Positions 48,094 through 59,790 are shown, counted from the stretch's first letter. The stretch is 64,000 bases of DNA from Dichotomocladium elegans (GCA_025716815.1 JAIXMN010000015.1:906813-970812); one strand, 5' to 3'. Notes: generated from the letters alone by a model not told the origin. Translations and numbers: made by a program.

Positions 48094-49259
48094 ATGTCCT
48101 TCAAATTGCTGACGAGCTCGTCCATGTTTGGCCGCGCATTAGCTTCCCCGGCAAACCAATGGCTCAGAACCGCGACCATTCACACTTCGATGACGACCTG
48201 CCAAGCATCACCAGCCGTGGATAGCGCCGTCACTTGGACTCCTCAGTCCGTCCGCACGGGTGTTATTGCACGCAAGAAGGGCATGACCTCCATGTGGGAC
48301 GAGACAGGCGTACGCATGCCTGTTACGATTCTTCAGGCAAGTCTGTCTTAGTTTGCACATGTCTTGTGGACTACGACGTCGATCTCCTGGCTGTGCACAC
48401 CTCCCGACTTTCTATATATTATTTACACCGGTTTATTTATTTTATTTACTCGCAGTTGGAAGATGTCATTGTCACCGACGTACGCACCGTTGAGAAGCAT
48501 GGCTATACGGCATTGCAAATCGGCAGCACCATCAAAAAGGAAAAGCATGAGTCCAAGCCTTTAATAGAACACTTTAAGAAGCTCGGCGTCAGCCTTCGTC
48601 AAAAGCTGGCCGAGTTCCGTGTGACGGAGGACGCCTTGTTGCCTCTTGGTACCGAGTTGCGTGCCAACCATTTTGTCGCCGGTCAGTTTGTGGATGTGAC
48701 AGCACCATCGTAAGTGAGCGATACGCCTTTGTCCAGATTAGAACTCGCAAATTGACAGGCGCTATCAGTATCGGAAAGGGCTTTGCTGGTGTTATGAAGC
48801 GATGGAACTTCAAAGGTTTGCCTGCATCCCATGGTGTCTCCCTAACGCATCGTTCGGCTGGTTCGACAGGTCAACGTAAAGTACGTACGGGAGGAGGATG
48901 GAGGCTCAGATGGATGATGTCTTGAAAGCTTATTGTTCTTTTCGCGGGCGGATGGTAGTGGCCAAGTAAAGTGTTCAAAGGCAAGAAGATGGCAGGTCGA
49001 TTGGGTGGCGAGAACGTCACTGTCCAAAATTTGAAGGTCGTTATATATAAGGAAAGCCGGTGGCAGATGGACGATTTGTCCTAACGTGTATAATAAATAG
49101 GTCGTCAAGGTGGATCCTGTAGAAAACTTGATCATTGTAAAGGGTTCAGTGCCCGGTTATGATGACCAATTCGTCAATATCAAGGACGCCATCAAGCTCA
49201 AGGCCGAGAAGCGATTCCCAAAGGATGCTCTTCCCCCTCCTTTCCCCACTGTATTCTAA
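48094..49259 (+). CDS. Mitochondrial large-subunit ribosomal protein uL3m
   Basis: Exons: 48094-48336, 48456-48709, 48769-48880, 48959-49036, 49101-49259; 846 nt, 281 residues. The N-terminus [19 protein letters not shown] is Ser/Arg-rich, fitting a mitochondrial presequence. The uL3 core shows [92 protein letters not shown] joined to [17 protein letters not shown], and [19 protein letters not shown]. The first intron has a GC donor (cag|gcaagt). Yeast MrpL9 and human MRPL3 share these blocks. Frame and length are complete. Confidence 0.93.
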
Positions 49260-49329
49260 ATTTGAAAACTCAAAAAATTGTTAATATCTAGAAGTAAATA
49301 AAAACATGCACATGCATCGACTCAAGAAG

Positions 49330-50160
49330 TTTAAGCGAACTAGACGGCGAGTTGGAAATGCCAAGGCAAATTCGCCTCACTGATCCAACTTGGCCCGACT
49401 AAACATCTTATAAGCCTTGTAAACCGAGGAAAGCTACAACGGTTAGAAGCAGAAAAAGACCCGGAAACAGGTACATTGCTCCAAGTTTCATTGACCCCAA
49501 AGTTGAAGCAAGCAGGCAAAAAGTAGCTACTGTCATCCCTCTTTTAAGTTTTGCCAAAACTTATACCCGCTTTCCGACATTGCCATATTCCCAACGAAGA
49601 AAGGAACGGACCATTTTATTCCATACATGGACCGCGATCGTCAAGGCCACAATGGACGCAGGCGAATTGTTGATGAAGGAACTTGAAACACTCCAGAGCC
49701 AACAGTGAGCGATATCGCCCGGGCATACATGGGCTAAAACACCGGTGAAACCTCGCTCTGGGACGTCCAATGATGATTTTTGGGTCCTTTCTTCCACGAA
49801 ATGACAGAGGAGCATGGAAAAGAGTTTATTTGCAGGAGGATGGCGCTAGCTGCCATACTTGGTGGTAGTATGCGCGCTAATGAAAGAAAAAAAAAGCCTC
49901 CATCAGAGGCTTACCCCCATAAAGAACCTATGGGGCATCCTGAACAAAAAGAAGTGAATCGGCATGAGCACTGTCAAACGAATTGAAAGCTGCTCTCCAC
50001 CAAGAATGGCAGAAGATAACAGCTGAAGGATGCATGCAACTTGTAGAGCGCATGCGCAGAAATTGGCAGGCTAAAGATGGAAATCATGCTATTAAACATC
50101 GATGTATTTTTAAAACTTCAAGAGTCATTTGATACCTATTCAAAGTTTAGGCATGTTTTG
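49330..50160 (+). pseudogene. Tc1-like transposase fossil
   Basis: Plus-strand remnants with many frame changes and stops: YSIHGPRSSRPQWTQ, LQEDGASCHT (the second catalytic Asp motif of Tc1), PIKNLWGILNKK (equivalent to the NPIENLWG Glu motif), and a C-terminal stretch HQEWQKITAEGCMQLVERM with AKDGNHAIKH. These match the order of a Tc1-type DDE transposase. The N-terminal third and terminal repeats were not recognised. The fossil ends about 200 bp before the EBP2 start and may overlap its promoter. Confidence 0.72.
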
Positions 50161-50362
50161 AGGACCTTTTTCTAAGGGTTTCATGATAGGAAATTGCGTT
50201 GATGAAGTAGTAAAATTGTCACTCTGGGCGTAAAAAAATTCAAAGCAACGAGCAGCAGGAACTCAGCGCTCCAACCAATCAGGTTAGTTAAGCCACGGCC
50301 GCCCCAACCATAAATTTTTTAAGTGGGCAAAAGAGCTGTTCACGATCTATTCGAAACATATA

Positions 50363-51544
50363 ATGGGAATCAAGAAGCCGTCAAAGAGCAAATTGAAGCG
50401 CGAAGCTAAGCGCAAGGCAAAGGAAGCGGATACACAACCAACTATTGAAGAACAAGTCGAGGAAACTGCGGAGCAAAACGAAACCGAAGACGAAGAAACC
50501 CCCCTCGCAGTTCCGATTGACGAGGTGAACGATCAGGAGGAATCAGCCGAAGAAGACGAACAAAATAGCGATGAAGAGGAAGCTGAGGATGACCAGGAGG
50601 ACGAACAACTCGCTAAAGTTAAGGATCGTAAACCGATCAATGATGAGGTACGTTTTTCGAACTATATGGACGACCTTCGCTTGATCATTAACAGTGTTGC
50701 CTATAGGAGGCAATGGTTCGCATCACCGAGAACTTGAAGTTGAAGGGTCTCCCTTGGATTGAGACCATGACAGTTACGTCGTCACAGCCAGTTGTAATTG
50801 AGGACATCAATGACGACATGGCTCGTGAACTGGCATTTTACCAGCAGGCTCTAGAGGCTGCCATTATCGGCCGAGAGAAGGTGCTCAAGGCTGGTGTTCC
50901 ATTCACACGCCCTGACGATTACTTTGCTGAAATGTTGAAGAGTGATGAACACATGGCCAAGGTACGAACATCTGAGAAGACAACAAACTGTATAGAAAGG
51001 GAAAAATATTAACCAGCACGCGTTCTGTTTAGATCCGACAACGCTTAGTGAACGAAGAGGCCCGCATGAAGGCCTCCGAGGAGGCAAAGAAGCAGCGTTT
51101 ACTGAAGAAGTTTGGCAAGAAGGTGCAGGTTGAGAAGCAGCTTGCGCGACAAAAGCAGAAGACAGAAACACTTGAAAAGATCAAGTTGCTCAAGCGAAGT
51201 AATATCCTTTGTCTCTTAACCAGTACGCCAGTGAGCTAATGACCACTATAGAGCGGAAAGACGGCGGTGATCTCACTACCAATGACGACTTTGATATTGC
51301 TCTGGAGAAGGCTGATTCTTCTCCTGCTAAGAAAAAGCAAAAGACCGAGAAGCCTGAAAAGAACAAGAAGCGCCAGGCTAAGGACGCGAAATACGGCTTT
51401 GGTGGTAAAAAACGAAATAGCAAGTCCAATACGGCTGCATCTTCTGCCGAATTAGGCAATTATAATAAGATGAAGGGCAAAGCATTATATCTGGGCAAGG
51501 GCAAAGGCAAAGGCAAGGGCATGAAAGCCAAGCAACGCAAGTAG
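50363..51544 (+). CDS. EBP2: rRNA-processing protein EBP2
   Basis: Exons 50363-50647, 50707-50961, 51033-51198 and 51252-51544; 332 residues. EBP2 (EBNA1BP2) is a nucleolar factor for 27S pre-rRNA processing and 60S assembly. A basic start (MGIKKPSKSKLKREAKRKAK) precedes a strongly acidic Glu/Asp segment (about 30-95). The EBP2 domain follows: NLKLKGLPWIETMTVTS, NDDMARELAFYQQALEAA, VPFTRPDDYFAEMLKSDEHM, RQRLVNEEARMKASEEAKK, KFGKKVQVEKQLARQK. The tail is Lys/Gly-rich (KDAKYGFGGKKRNSK, GKGKGKGKGMKAKQRK), as expected. All phases fit; start is the first Met. It lies immediately downstream of a Tc1 fossil. Confidence 0.93.
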
Positions 51545-52780
51545 ATAGTAACAAAAAACATGCATATCATATTATCACTGTAAACACTGTCCTATTTTCA
51601 CCTCCTCCTCTCTCGCTCTTTCTCTCTACATATATTTTTAACTTGCATCTGTCTCGAATAAAGTGCCACGTGCGGATTCCTTTCTCGCGTGGTAGAAACG
51701 TCCTTGGCTTACCACGCTGTCCCGTGTTTCTTATTGCTATAGATCTCATCCTTCGATCTTATTGGCATGGTGATCCCATTATTCCGGGCAATGATTGGCC
51801 CCACTATCTCCCCGATGGCAGGCATGCAGACTTGTGTAACTCAAGTCTCGGCAAAGTTTTGATAATAACTGCAGCAATAACTCCATCAAAAGTTCTACAA
51901 CTGCTGTTTTGGATGCACAATCCATGTAGTTTTGGCCTCCTTCCTCGTATTGTTCAGGCAGTGCAAAAGATATGAGTCGCTATCAAAGCTCAAATCTCGC
52001 ATCTCCCTGATTCTGATCAGCAACAAACTGCTAGACCGTATTTCAATTTGACTTGACTGCATATATCAGCTACATCACCTTATTTCCGAGCCGTCCATCA
52101 TCGCCTATCGTCGGCGAATTTTCTCGCTATCAACTGTTCATCGATCTGTTATCTGTTTCCATGCATTCATACACTGATATATCTCAAACATGCTTCTTTT
52201 CCAGAAACAAAACGTCCATCTCATACCTTCCATTAGATCTGCTGTGTGATACCAAAAAGAGCATCTGTTGTCGTGTAGTTGCTTTTACTTGTTTGTCTTT
52301 CCTCCAGAGTGTTCGTGATACTACTCGTTTTTTACATGAATTACATACGTAATTAATTGCCTGAGACGGGGAAAAGCTACCCATTAAAGTGGTGAAGGGT
52401 GCTACTTTATACTAAACGTTGTTGTCATGCAGTCTTCCATAACTTCAAACCTTCCAGAGTAAATTTGCGAGGTCTCACGATGATAGTATTTCTTTCTGTG
52501 GAAGATGCCATGACACGTACCACGTCTAGGTCAAGAGATCACAATACATATTTCGTTGGTAGTCCAGGAAATACTGGTTGTCATTTTTTAAAGTTGTTGA
52601 CAGACTATGTAGTACGTAATTCAACTTAACAGCACCGGAACCGGTCTTGCCTTTTTTCCACCGACCATACGCAAGCTGTACCTTAAACCATTTTATTTTT
52701 TTCCTAACAGTTTGGTGTATTCACTTGCTGTAATTATTATTGAATGTTATCTTCAACTTCCAATGGTTTCTGGGCCCCGA
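51545..52780. other. Intergenic, no gene recognised
   Basis: A plus-strand frame at 51643-51975 (with WHGDPIIPGNDWPHYLPDGR) is open but has no signal, domain or neighbouring exon that I recognise, so it is not called a gene. Simple T- and CT-rich patches follow. Confidence 0.45.
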
Positions 52781-52789
52781 CACGCATGG

Positions 52790-54070
52790 AGATATGACCA
52801 GTGCTAAGCTCGATTGATTCGTCATGGCAGTCCAGCAAAAACTAAAGGAATCTCTCGTCACCGTTCAAGTCGGGGTTTGCCTTCACGATGAGGGGTTTAA
52901 GAGCAATCAATCCTGCCCGGAAATCCTCTCTAATAAAACATGTCAGACAAACTAAAGACGTTGCAATTCAAGTGAACAAAGATATGCAGTTTGGGAGCAA
53001 TCCTATACCCAGAAAAGAGTTCAATATTGACCAATCCAGCGCGGCAGAACATCGCTTCCAGGTTATCGGGAATTTCAGCATAGACGTCTTTAGCTTTACA
53101 CAAGTTTCTCCCTATATCCACATAATTTTGCTTTCGCCAACTTCTTTTGCCTGTCAGTATAACGGAGTCTTTGGTCTTACATGCTTTAACCAGGATATCG
53201 TGGTTTGGTCCGGGATTTTCCGCGCGGTAGAGTGGAAGCTATGTAGTTTCATAGCAGATGAAAAAGACGTTCAAAGATACTGCATATACCTTTCCTCATC
53301 GAGTGTATCACGTCACCCACCTCTACACATTCGAGCCATCCTCCGGGTTTAAGGGTACGCACATGCTCTTGTATCATCTTTGTAAAGTGGACATCATTCT
53401 ATTGCTTGTAGCAATCGGGTCGACCTGATCTTTTCCCAGTCTCTTTCTAAAGACCTAGAACAAGAAAGCGGTGATGGATACAGCCAAAGTGGTTTTCTGG
53501 AAAAAAGCCTTCCTCAGCGAGATTGTGGGCCTGAAACTCGCAATTGGCGGGTTTTATGCCATTTTGGAAACGAGAAGAAGCATCAGTCCCGATGAACGTG
53601 AAGCGCGGAAAGGTGTTGGCCATTTCCAATGTCCATGCACCAGGACCTAAGTATGTAACCAGATACAAGCGAGCATCAGACTCTACGGTTGAAGCTGATG
53701 GAAGCTCTATCTCCCACGGTCGCTCAGAAATTACCGCCGAAGGCAATCTCCATGAGCCAGTGTTGCTGATGAACACGATCATCCTCTAAATGCAAATAAA
53801 AGAGCTGATATCAATCTTTTCCTGTCGGTCTCGCTTACAGCGTAGCCGCCGTTATATCTATATATGTGTGTGTATATCTATTTATATATACCTTCTTGAT
53901 CATTTGGCTGAACATACGCTACATCAGCACGGTTGAGGTAACGTCTTCCGTTCTCAAAGCGGTTTACTGAGTCTTCCGTCGTACTACAAACAGAGTTAGA
54001 CGTAGGGTGTGGTTGAAGGTGTCCTTCATCTGTATGCTCTGCTATCTTGTGAGCTTTTTGATGTTTAAAA
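52790..54070 (-). pseudogene. SAM-dependent methyltransferase pseudogene
   Basis: Pieces of a class I methyltransferase in the order of an intact gene but in changing frames. The 5' part (near 53895-54060) reads TTEDSVNRFENGRRYLNR and ADVAYVQPNDQE before a donor at about 53893. Next is DDRVHQQHWLMEIAFGGNF, then a stop and frame change. GPGAWTLEMANTFPRFTFIG (SAM motif I with motif II acidic region) and CEFQAHNLAEEGFFPENHFG follow, then HHRFLVLGL. Downstream, LKPGGWLECVE and later Leu-rich pieces reach about 52800 with many stops. The motif I start, normally DxGCGPG, is damaged (TYLGPG). This family is often expanded in Mucoromycota. Not expected to be functional. Confidence 0.72.
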
Positions 54071-55371
54071 AAAGGCTTTAAAGATATCGCAATCCATATT
54101 TTATGAGCCTTCTAGCGTAAATGGAAATAGAAAAAAGGAAAAGACAAGGAAAACGGGTGACAAAGGATTCAACAACGGTTTTTACATCTTCGGCCTCTCA
54201 ATGTTTGTCATTCTGCGGAGCCCATTGTGTAAGGTGCCTTAAACGCAGATATCGATACTTAGACATCAGCCTGACAAGGTTTCTATATAGAACTAGGATC
54301 CTCGGGAGCAGAACTGAAGTGAGCTATATGTGATATTCATATGGATAAGCCTATACAAGAGGTATATAACGGAGAAAATTCGTTATGCTCTTGCAAAATG
54401 ACCATAAGCTCAATGGATCTGTTTCTCAAAGAAAAGAAATAACCCTCACTGCGGGGTAACACAGTCATGAAAGCCCAACTAGTTCTCACTATCTCATCCC
54501 TTGTATTAAAGGAGTCCTTAGAACTAGACTCTATTGTTTTTCCGGGATTGCTTTGGGAAATTCTGAGAATCCAATTTCAAGAATAAGTAGTTGGGTCAAC
54601 TGTTGATCCAGGCACACACATAAACATTCTCAGAAGATAACTGTTCTTATGTTGCCCTAAGCATTATCTTTTTGGTCTATCGTGCAATTTGTCTAATTTG
54701 CATGTGATATAAATATCTCGCATAAAATGGCTTTGACAGATGAACTTCATCCTCATGCCAGAGACGCTGGCATGATATTCATCTTAGATTTGGATTGTAT
54801 ATTTTACATGCATGCAAAAATATTGAACAGATATAGTTGCCCCAGGGACACGGTCCAGTATTTTCGTAGACTTGTTGAATCGGTAGACGAAAAATGTAGG
54901 TCTTGATGTCGGGGGAACCATAGGACAATATTTAGAAAAGCAAGCCGTCTCTTTCTTTGGCATGCCTTTATCATATGTGCAAAATTATATGGCATAGGAT
55001 AACCTCTGGATGCCTCACTTTGTTTCTTCGATGGGCCGTGCACCAAAACAGAAGAGGGGTTATGTGATATTGGCTGTCAAAAAGTACGTTGCTCCGTCAT
55101 AGGTTGTGTTTTCATGATGCATTCTCAAGCCATATGTGTTTAAAATTGCTGCGTTACCTTTGCACGTACAGTAAGCTGATCTTTGTGAGATAGCGATAGA
55201 ACATTTGCACTGCTTGCGATTACTGTAGTTTCCATCCGCGTTCCTTGCTATCGAATGGAATTGATGACTGGATACATGTCGCCTAATTTTAGAATCCATG
55301 CATTGATACAAGGCATATGTATTTTTCTGATACTTTATTTTCAAAATAAATTTCGCAAGGGAGGAAGCAGA
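54071..55371. other. Intergenic, no gene recognised
   Basis: A/T-rich. One minus-strand frame (54804-55046) is open without recognisable features. No repeat border was identified apart from that of the transposase copy beginning at 55372. Confidence 0.45.
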
Positions 55372-56262
55372 CGAAGACAAAAGCACCTCGACGAAGCCAT
55401 GGTGGGAGACCTGCGCGGGTGCAGACAAACCACGGTCCCACCCGAAGCCCATATCCTCTTCTCTCGAGACGCTTGAGTTAGGCTGATATCGCTATCTACA
55501 GAGGATCTGGAATATTAGAAGATTGCAGAATGGAAGAAGAGTAGCCTATTGCATTTTACTTTGCTCTTCACAGCTGAATAAAACTGCTCAATCGGATTGA
55601 GTTCAGGCGAGTATGGTGGAAGATATGCACATCGATATCCTTGACACTCGATGTGTTTAGCGACGTCCTCAGCCTTATGGATAGGTGGATTATCCATTAC
55701 CAAATAATGGCCCTTCCTATGTTCATGCTTATCCATCTCATCCATCGTAGCCTTAAGGAAGCTGAGATAATGTCCAGTTATAGCTCCTCTGATCATAACT
55801 TCAGATTGACCTGCCCTCTTTCTTTTCTTGATTAATGGCTGACGGGAGTCTCAAGCAACATTTAATGATCCCTGATGCTGAGATCGCTCCTACGATTGTG
55901 GTTGTCCTTGCTCTTGTCTTTGGTGTTCTGACCATTGCAGGTGTCCCTTTCTTGGACCATGCCATGCTGCGTTTCATATTAATAAGGAATCCAGCCTCGT
56001 CAAGGAAAACGCAGTTTTTTCTAAAGTCGATGTCGGTCCTGTCCCATCTGCGCACCCAGTCAAGGCGCTCTTGGATCTTCGCAGCACAATTCCTGTCTAC
56101 AGGCTGAAACCGAGCCTTTTTTAATAACAAGTTGTATTTGTGTGCAATAAATCGATGGAGCGTCGTTTTAGGCGTTTTAAGACCCTCAAATCTCTGGAGC
56201 AGTTGCTCTATCAGCTGCTCTAGGACAATTGACGGATTCTCATCAACCCATTCTAAAATGGA
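55372..56262 (-). pseudogene. Tc1/IS630-like transposase, copy 3 (best preserved, truncated)
   Basis: The most complete copy. The minus-strand frame 55801-56260 encodes ILEWVDENPSIVLEQLIEQL, LKTPKTTLHRFIAHKYNLLL, the first catalytic block CVFLDEAGFLINM and MAWSKKGTPAMVRTPKTRAR. The 55515-55796 frame has HYLSFLKATMDEMDKHEHRK, the second catalytic Asp in LVMDNPPIHKAEDV and Glu in YSPELNPIEQFYS, with 34 residues between Asp and Glu (DD34E, Tc1-like). The two frames are offset near 55800. At 56262 homology to copy 2 stops abruptly, next to GCGCAC-rich repeats and the inverted-repeat element starting at 56312. The N-terminal DNA-binding part is therefore missing. Confidence 0.8.
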
Positions 56263-56311
56263 AATTACTACGCGCACAGAAAAAACTGACCTCGCGCACA
56301 GAAAAAAATTA

Positions 56312-56354
56312 GGTAGTCTAGGAACCCACCCCGCGCACAACCTGGCGCACAACC
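56312..56354. repeat. Left arm of the terminal inverted repeat
   Basis: Pairs with 57745-57791. Outside it, from 56268, several gcgcaca units recur, so the subterminal structure is repetitive. Confidence 0.7.
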
Positions 56355-57744
56355 TTGCGCACAGTCCTGTACAAAACCCCCCGCGTTGAAACGGTGGCAC
56401 CCGAATTGACATGTCTCTTAACACCACTTCAATTTTTGAAGATGTCCTTTGGAATCTTTTTACATCGCTATGCTTATATTATTAGAAGCAGTGTGTACTA
56501 GCATTCTCTAATAACCAAAGATAGAAAAATATTACCTTCCATATAGGAAAACTACCACCGCATATGTACTTCTGTACACAGAGTAGGCCACAATGAGTCA
56601 GAACAGCCATACTCAGAAAAATATTGATATGGAAGTACACATATGCAACTTCTGCTTAAGTTTTAGTCGGATAGATAGTGATAGAAGGGACTGCTGGACT
56701 ATTATAGAGTATTTAGTGGTATTGGAGCCTGGCACCCTGTGAGTCATGGATTTTGCTAGTCAATGCCACTGTGAAACCATATCTAGTGCAGTGGATGGTG
56801 TAAACAGACGATAATAAGTCGTGAGACTCGAAGGTAGTGAAAGATTCATAATACGAGTGTACGTCTGTATAAACCTAACTGCTAGCGGAGTGGCGTATGA
56901 GCCAGTGTGATAACTAGTTCCATCCTCTTGAATATGAAACCATGTTTCTGATTTTCTTCCAATTTCTCAAATGATGATGGGAAGTGCGCACTGAGGCACT
57001 TGATGCACTTGACTTGATTTATATTGCCCTGCAATATAACCGAAGCACCTAACTCTCCTGCCCAAAAGCAGCACAAAACCATTGGCGATACCCTGCCATA
57101 CTGGCGTATAGGCCGAATCTACTTCGTCAAGAGCTACTCACCTTTTTTTCTCATAACTCTCGCGCCGCTGTCATTATGCTTTCGGCAGAAGTGAGACTCA
57201 TCAGACGAAATGACCTTCTCGGGATTTGCTTGTGACCAAATGAGTTTCATATTAACCAATTTCATTCTGTACATTGATGGCGAACAGGCAGAAAAGGCTT
57301 TATTATGGGGCTGCATAAAAAGAGCCTTGGGACTTTAAGGCGTTTCAGGCCATCTCGGTGAAAGGTTCTACATATGTATTGGCTACAATTTCCAGATGTT
57401 TAACCAAGAGTTTGAATACCTCTTTTGTAAGGTTTTTTTTTTTCTGTAAAAGCTACTGGCGCGCAGAACGAGGTTTTATAGTAGTGAACGCTTCATCGCG
57501 GAAAATTTCGCCAGACATCGCCCCACTGTTGTCTTTGCGATTCCAAGGTTGTCACTAATCTGCGCGTAATTCATCCAGCATTTGTTAGCCTGCAAATCAT
57601 TCCGGTGGTGAACACTGTAAAGTCCGTATCATGGCTTTTGCGTGTTTATAATATTTGTGAGTGACATGGAAACTTGATCTGAAATGTAGGGAAAGGAATA
57701 GAACGGAGACTGTGTGCGGCTGAGTGTACCACTTCAGTGCAGAG

Positions 57745-57791
57745 GGTTGTGTATGCGCCAGGTTGTGCGCGGGGTGGATTCCTAAACTACC
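57745..57791. repeat. Right arm of the terminal inverted repeat
   Basis: Reverse complement of 56312-56354 with a few mismatches. Confidence 0.7.
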
Positions 57792-58439
57792 ATCGCTGCA
57801 GGGTCTCAATTGAGTTCCGTTCGCGCGTGGCTCGGAATTGGGGCAGAGAAGTGAATAAAGAAAACTGATACTTTACTATGCTGTTTGTCTCCAATGGCAC
57901 GAAGACATATACGGGATCGCGCTTTGGTGTACGATGCTTCGCGTCTTTTGTGTTCTGCTTGCTCAATGGCCGTGTCAAAAACATGCATGCTCAATGATGT
58001 GCGTCAAAGACAGCGCTCATTCTACCGCGGCGAGCGAGATTGGAAAAAGAAGAGCTTTTACGAGATAACAAGTTTTTATTACGTTATGGATAGTATTTAC
58101 TATACTAATAGGCAGTCCAGTTGGCCAGAGACATGAAGGCTCTGTTTCCCAGAGGCAACCGCGAGGAGGTCGACCACCATGTGCCTCCGCTCTAGAGGCA
58201 AGATAACCGCATTTATCTTGGTCTCCTTTGAGCCCCCCAGGCCTGGTCCCAGGGGTGTACCCTAGTCCCTCATTGAGGTATCCTACCAAGATGTATCACC
58301 GTCTGCGAGATGCGGTAAGCACAGAGGATCACGTACATCTGATCATTTGGACAGGTACTTCTTGAACTTGTCTCAGGCTACAGAAAGGTCTATCTACTCT
58401 ACCCCGTACAGCCCGCCCGGTCGATCCTGCCTTCTTTGC
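57792..58439. other. Region before tandem array, unidentified
   Basis: Overlapping frames on both strands without family features. The part 58135-58320 is GC-richer and may belong to an old repeat, but no termini are seen. Confidence 0.4.
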
Positions 58440-59790
58440 CGGCCAGTCGGGCCTCCACCAATGTCTGACCGTCTTCGAAAGAAACAAACGCGTCGCTGCT
58501 TAGGGAGGATCCAGGCCTTCAATCCTCCCCGTTGCCTGGCAGTTTCGAATGGAGTAAACACGTTGCTGCTTAGGAGGGTAGGAGCCAGCCCATCATCCTT
58601 CCTCCCGTTGCCTGACGGTTTCAACGAAACAAGCATCTTGGTTCTCGCAAGCTTCCAGCCTTTGGTCCCCAAATCTGATGACTGACGGTTTCAACGAAAC
58701 AAGCATCTTGGTTCTCGTAAGCATTCAGCCTTTGGTCCCCAATCTGATGACTGACGGTTTCAGCGAAACAAGCATCTTGGTTCTCGTAAGCATTCAGCCT
58801 TTGGTCCCCAATCTGATGACCGACGGTTTCGAATGAAACAAGCATCTTGGTTCTCGCAAGCTTCCAGCCTTTGGTCCCCAATCCGATGACTGACGGTTTC
58901 AGCGAAACAAGCATCTTGGTTCTCGTAAGCTTCCAGCCTTTGGTCCTCAATCTGATGACTGACGGTTTCGAATGAAACAAGCATCTTGGTTCTCGCAAGC
59001 TTCCAGCCTTTGGTCCCCAATCTGATGACTGACGGTTTCAGCGAAACAAGCATCTTGGTTCTCGTAAGCATTCAGCCTTTGGTCCCCAATCTGATGACTG
59101 ACGGTTTCGAATGAAACAAGCATCTTGGTTCTCGCAAGCTTCCAGCCTTTGGTCCCCAATCTGATGACTGACGGTTTCAGCGAAACAAGCATCTTGGTTC
59201 TCGTAAGCATTCAGCCTTTGGTCCCCAATCTGATGACTGACGGTTTCAGCGAAACAAGCATCTTGGTTCTCGTAAGCATTCAGCCTTTGGTCCCCAATCT
59301 GATGACTGACGGTTTCAGCGAAACAAGCATCTTGGTTCTCGTAAGCATTCAGCCTTTGGTCCCCAATCTGATGACTGACGGTTTCAACGAAACAAGCATC
59401 TTGGTTCTCGTAAGCATTCAGCCTTTGGTCCCCAATCTGATGACTGACGGTTTCAGCGAAACAAGCATCTTGGTTCTCGTAAGCATTCAGCCTTTGGTCC
59501 CCAATCTGATGACTGACGGTTTCGAATGAAACAAGCATCTTGGTTCTCGCAAGCTTCCAGCCTTTGGTCCCCAATCTGATGACTGACGGTTTCGAATGAA
59601 ACAAGCATCTTGCAGCTTGTAAGCATCTGGCCCTCGGTCCCCCAAATGATGCCTCAGCAACTGTTAATTTCTTTCGAGAGTAATACCTTGGCGCCCAGAA
59701 GGGAATCTGGCCCTCGATTCCCACTCATGGCTCAGCAACTGTTTAGTTTCTTTGGAAGGAGTACTTGGATCGGTGGCGGTATCCGGCCAA
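58440..59790. repeat. Tandem repeat array, 69/70-bp unit with degenerate edges
   Basis: About 15 units whose catcttgg core recurs from 58634 to 59606. Spacing is 69 bp for the type with gtttcagcgaaac or gtttcaacgaaac and 70 bp for the type with gtttcgaatgaaac. Each unit holds the near-palindrome gtttc-nnn-gaaac, caagcatcttggttctcg and ctttggtccccaatctgatg. Two 3' subtypes alternate (aagcttccagc and aagcattcagc). On both sides (58440-58612 and 59620-59790) longer, diverged relatives keep parts of the pattern. Long open frames through the array arise because 69 is a multiple of three. Confidence 0.88.

Larger units (their letters stand above)
56312..57791. mobile_element. TIR-bounded Tc1-like relic, 1.48 kb
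   Basis: Inverted repeats of about 45 bp close the element: 56312-56354 and 57745-57791 (core accccgcgcacaacc and ggttgtgcgcggggt). A TA dinucleotide sits in both ends near the outer edge, as for Tc1/mariner target sites. Inside, minus-strand fragments of a second Tc1 family are seen: QISDNLGIAKTTVGRCLAKF (HTH region, 57480-57570), WSQANPEKVISSDESHFC with MRKKGE (first Asp region, 57134-57240) and SVILQGNINQVKCIKCLSAH with FKRMELVITLAHT (second Asp region, frame-shifted, 56882-57060). The third catalytic part is absent; 56360-56880 does not resemble it. Confidence 0.72.

Noticed and set aside
51643..51975. Plus-strand frame of 110 residues with WHGDPIIPGNDWPHYLPDGR
   Set aside because: Looks protein-like for about 30 residues but has no domain, splice partner or homologous piece elsewhere in the window.
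59038..59724. A 228-residue open frame on the minus strand with the repeat QIGDQRLNAYENQDACFAETV
   Set aside because: It is the translation of the 69-bp tandem DNA repeat. Open frames exist on both strands because 69 is divisible by three, and 70-bp units break it. There is no signal, start context or domain.
58440..59790. CRISPR array
   Set aside because: The host is a eukaryote, the units are directly adjacent with no unique spacers, and there is no cas gene.
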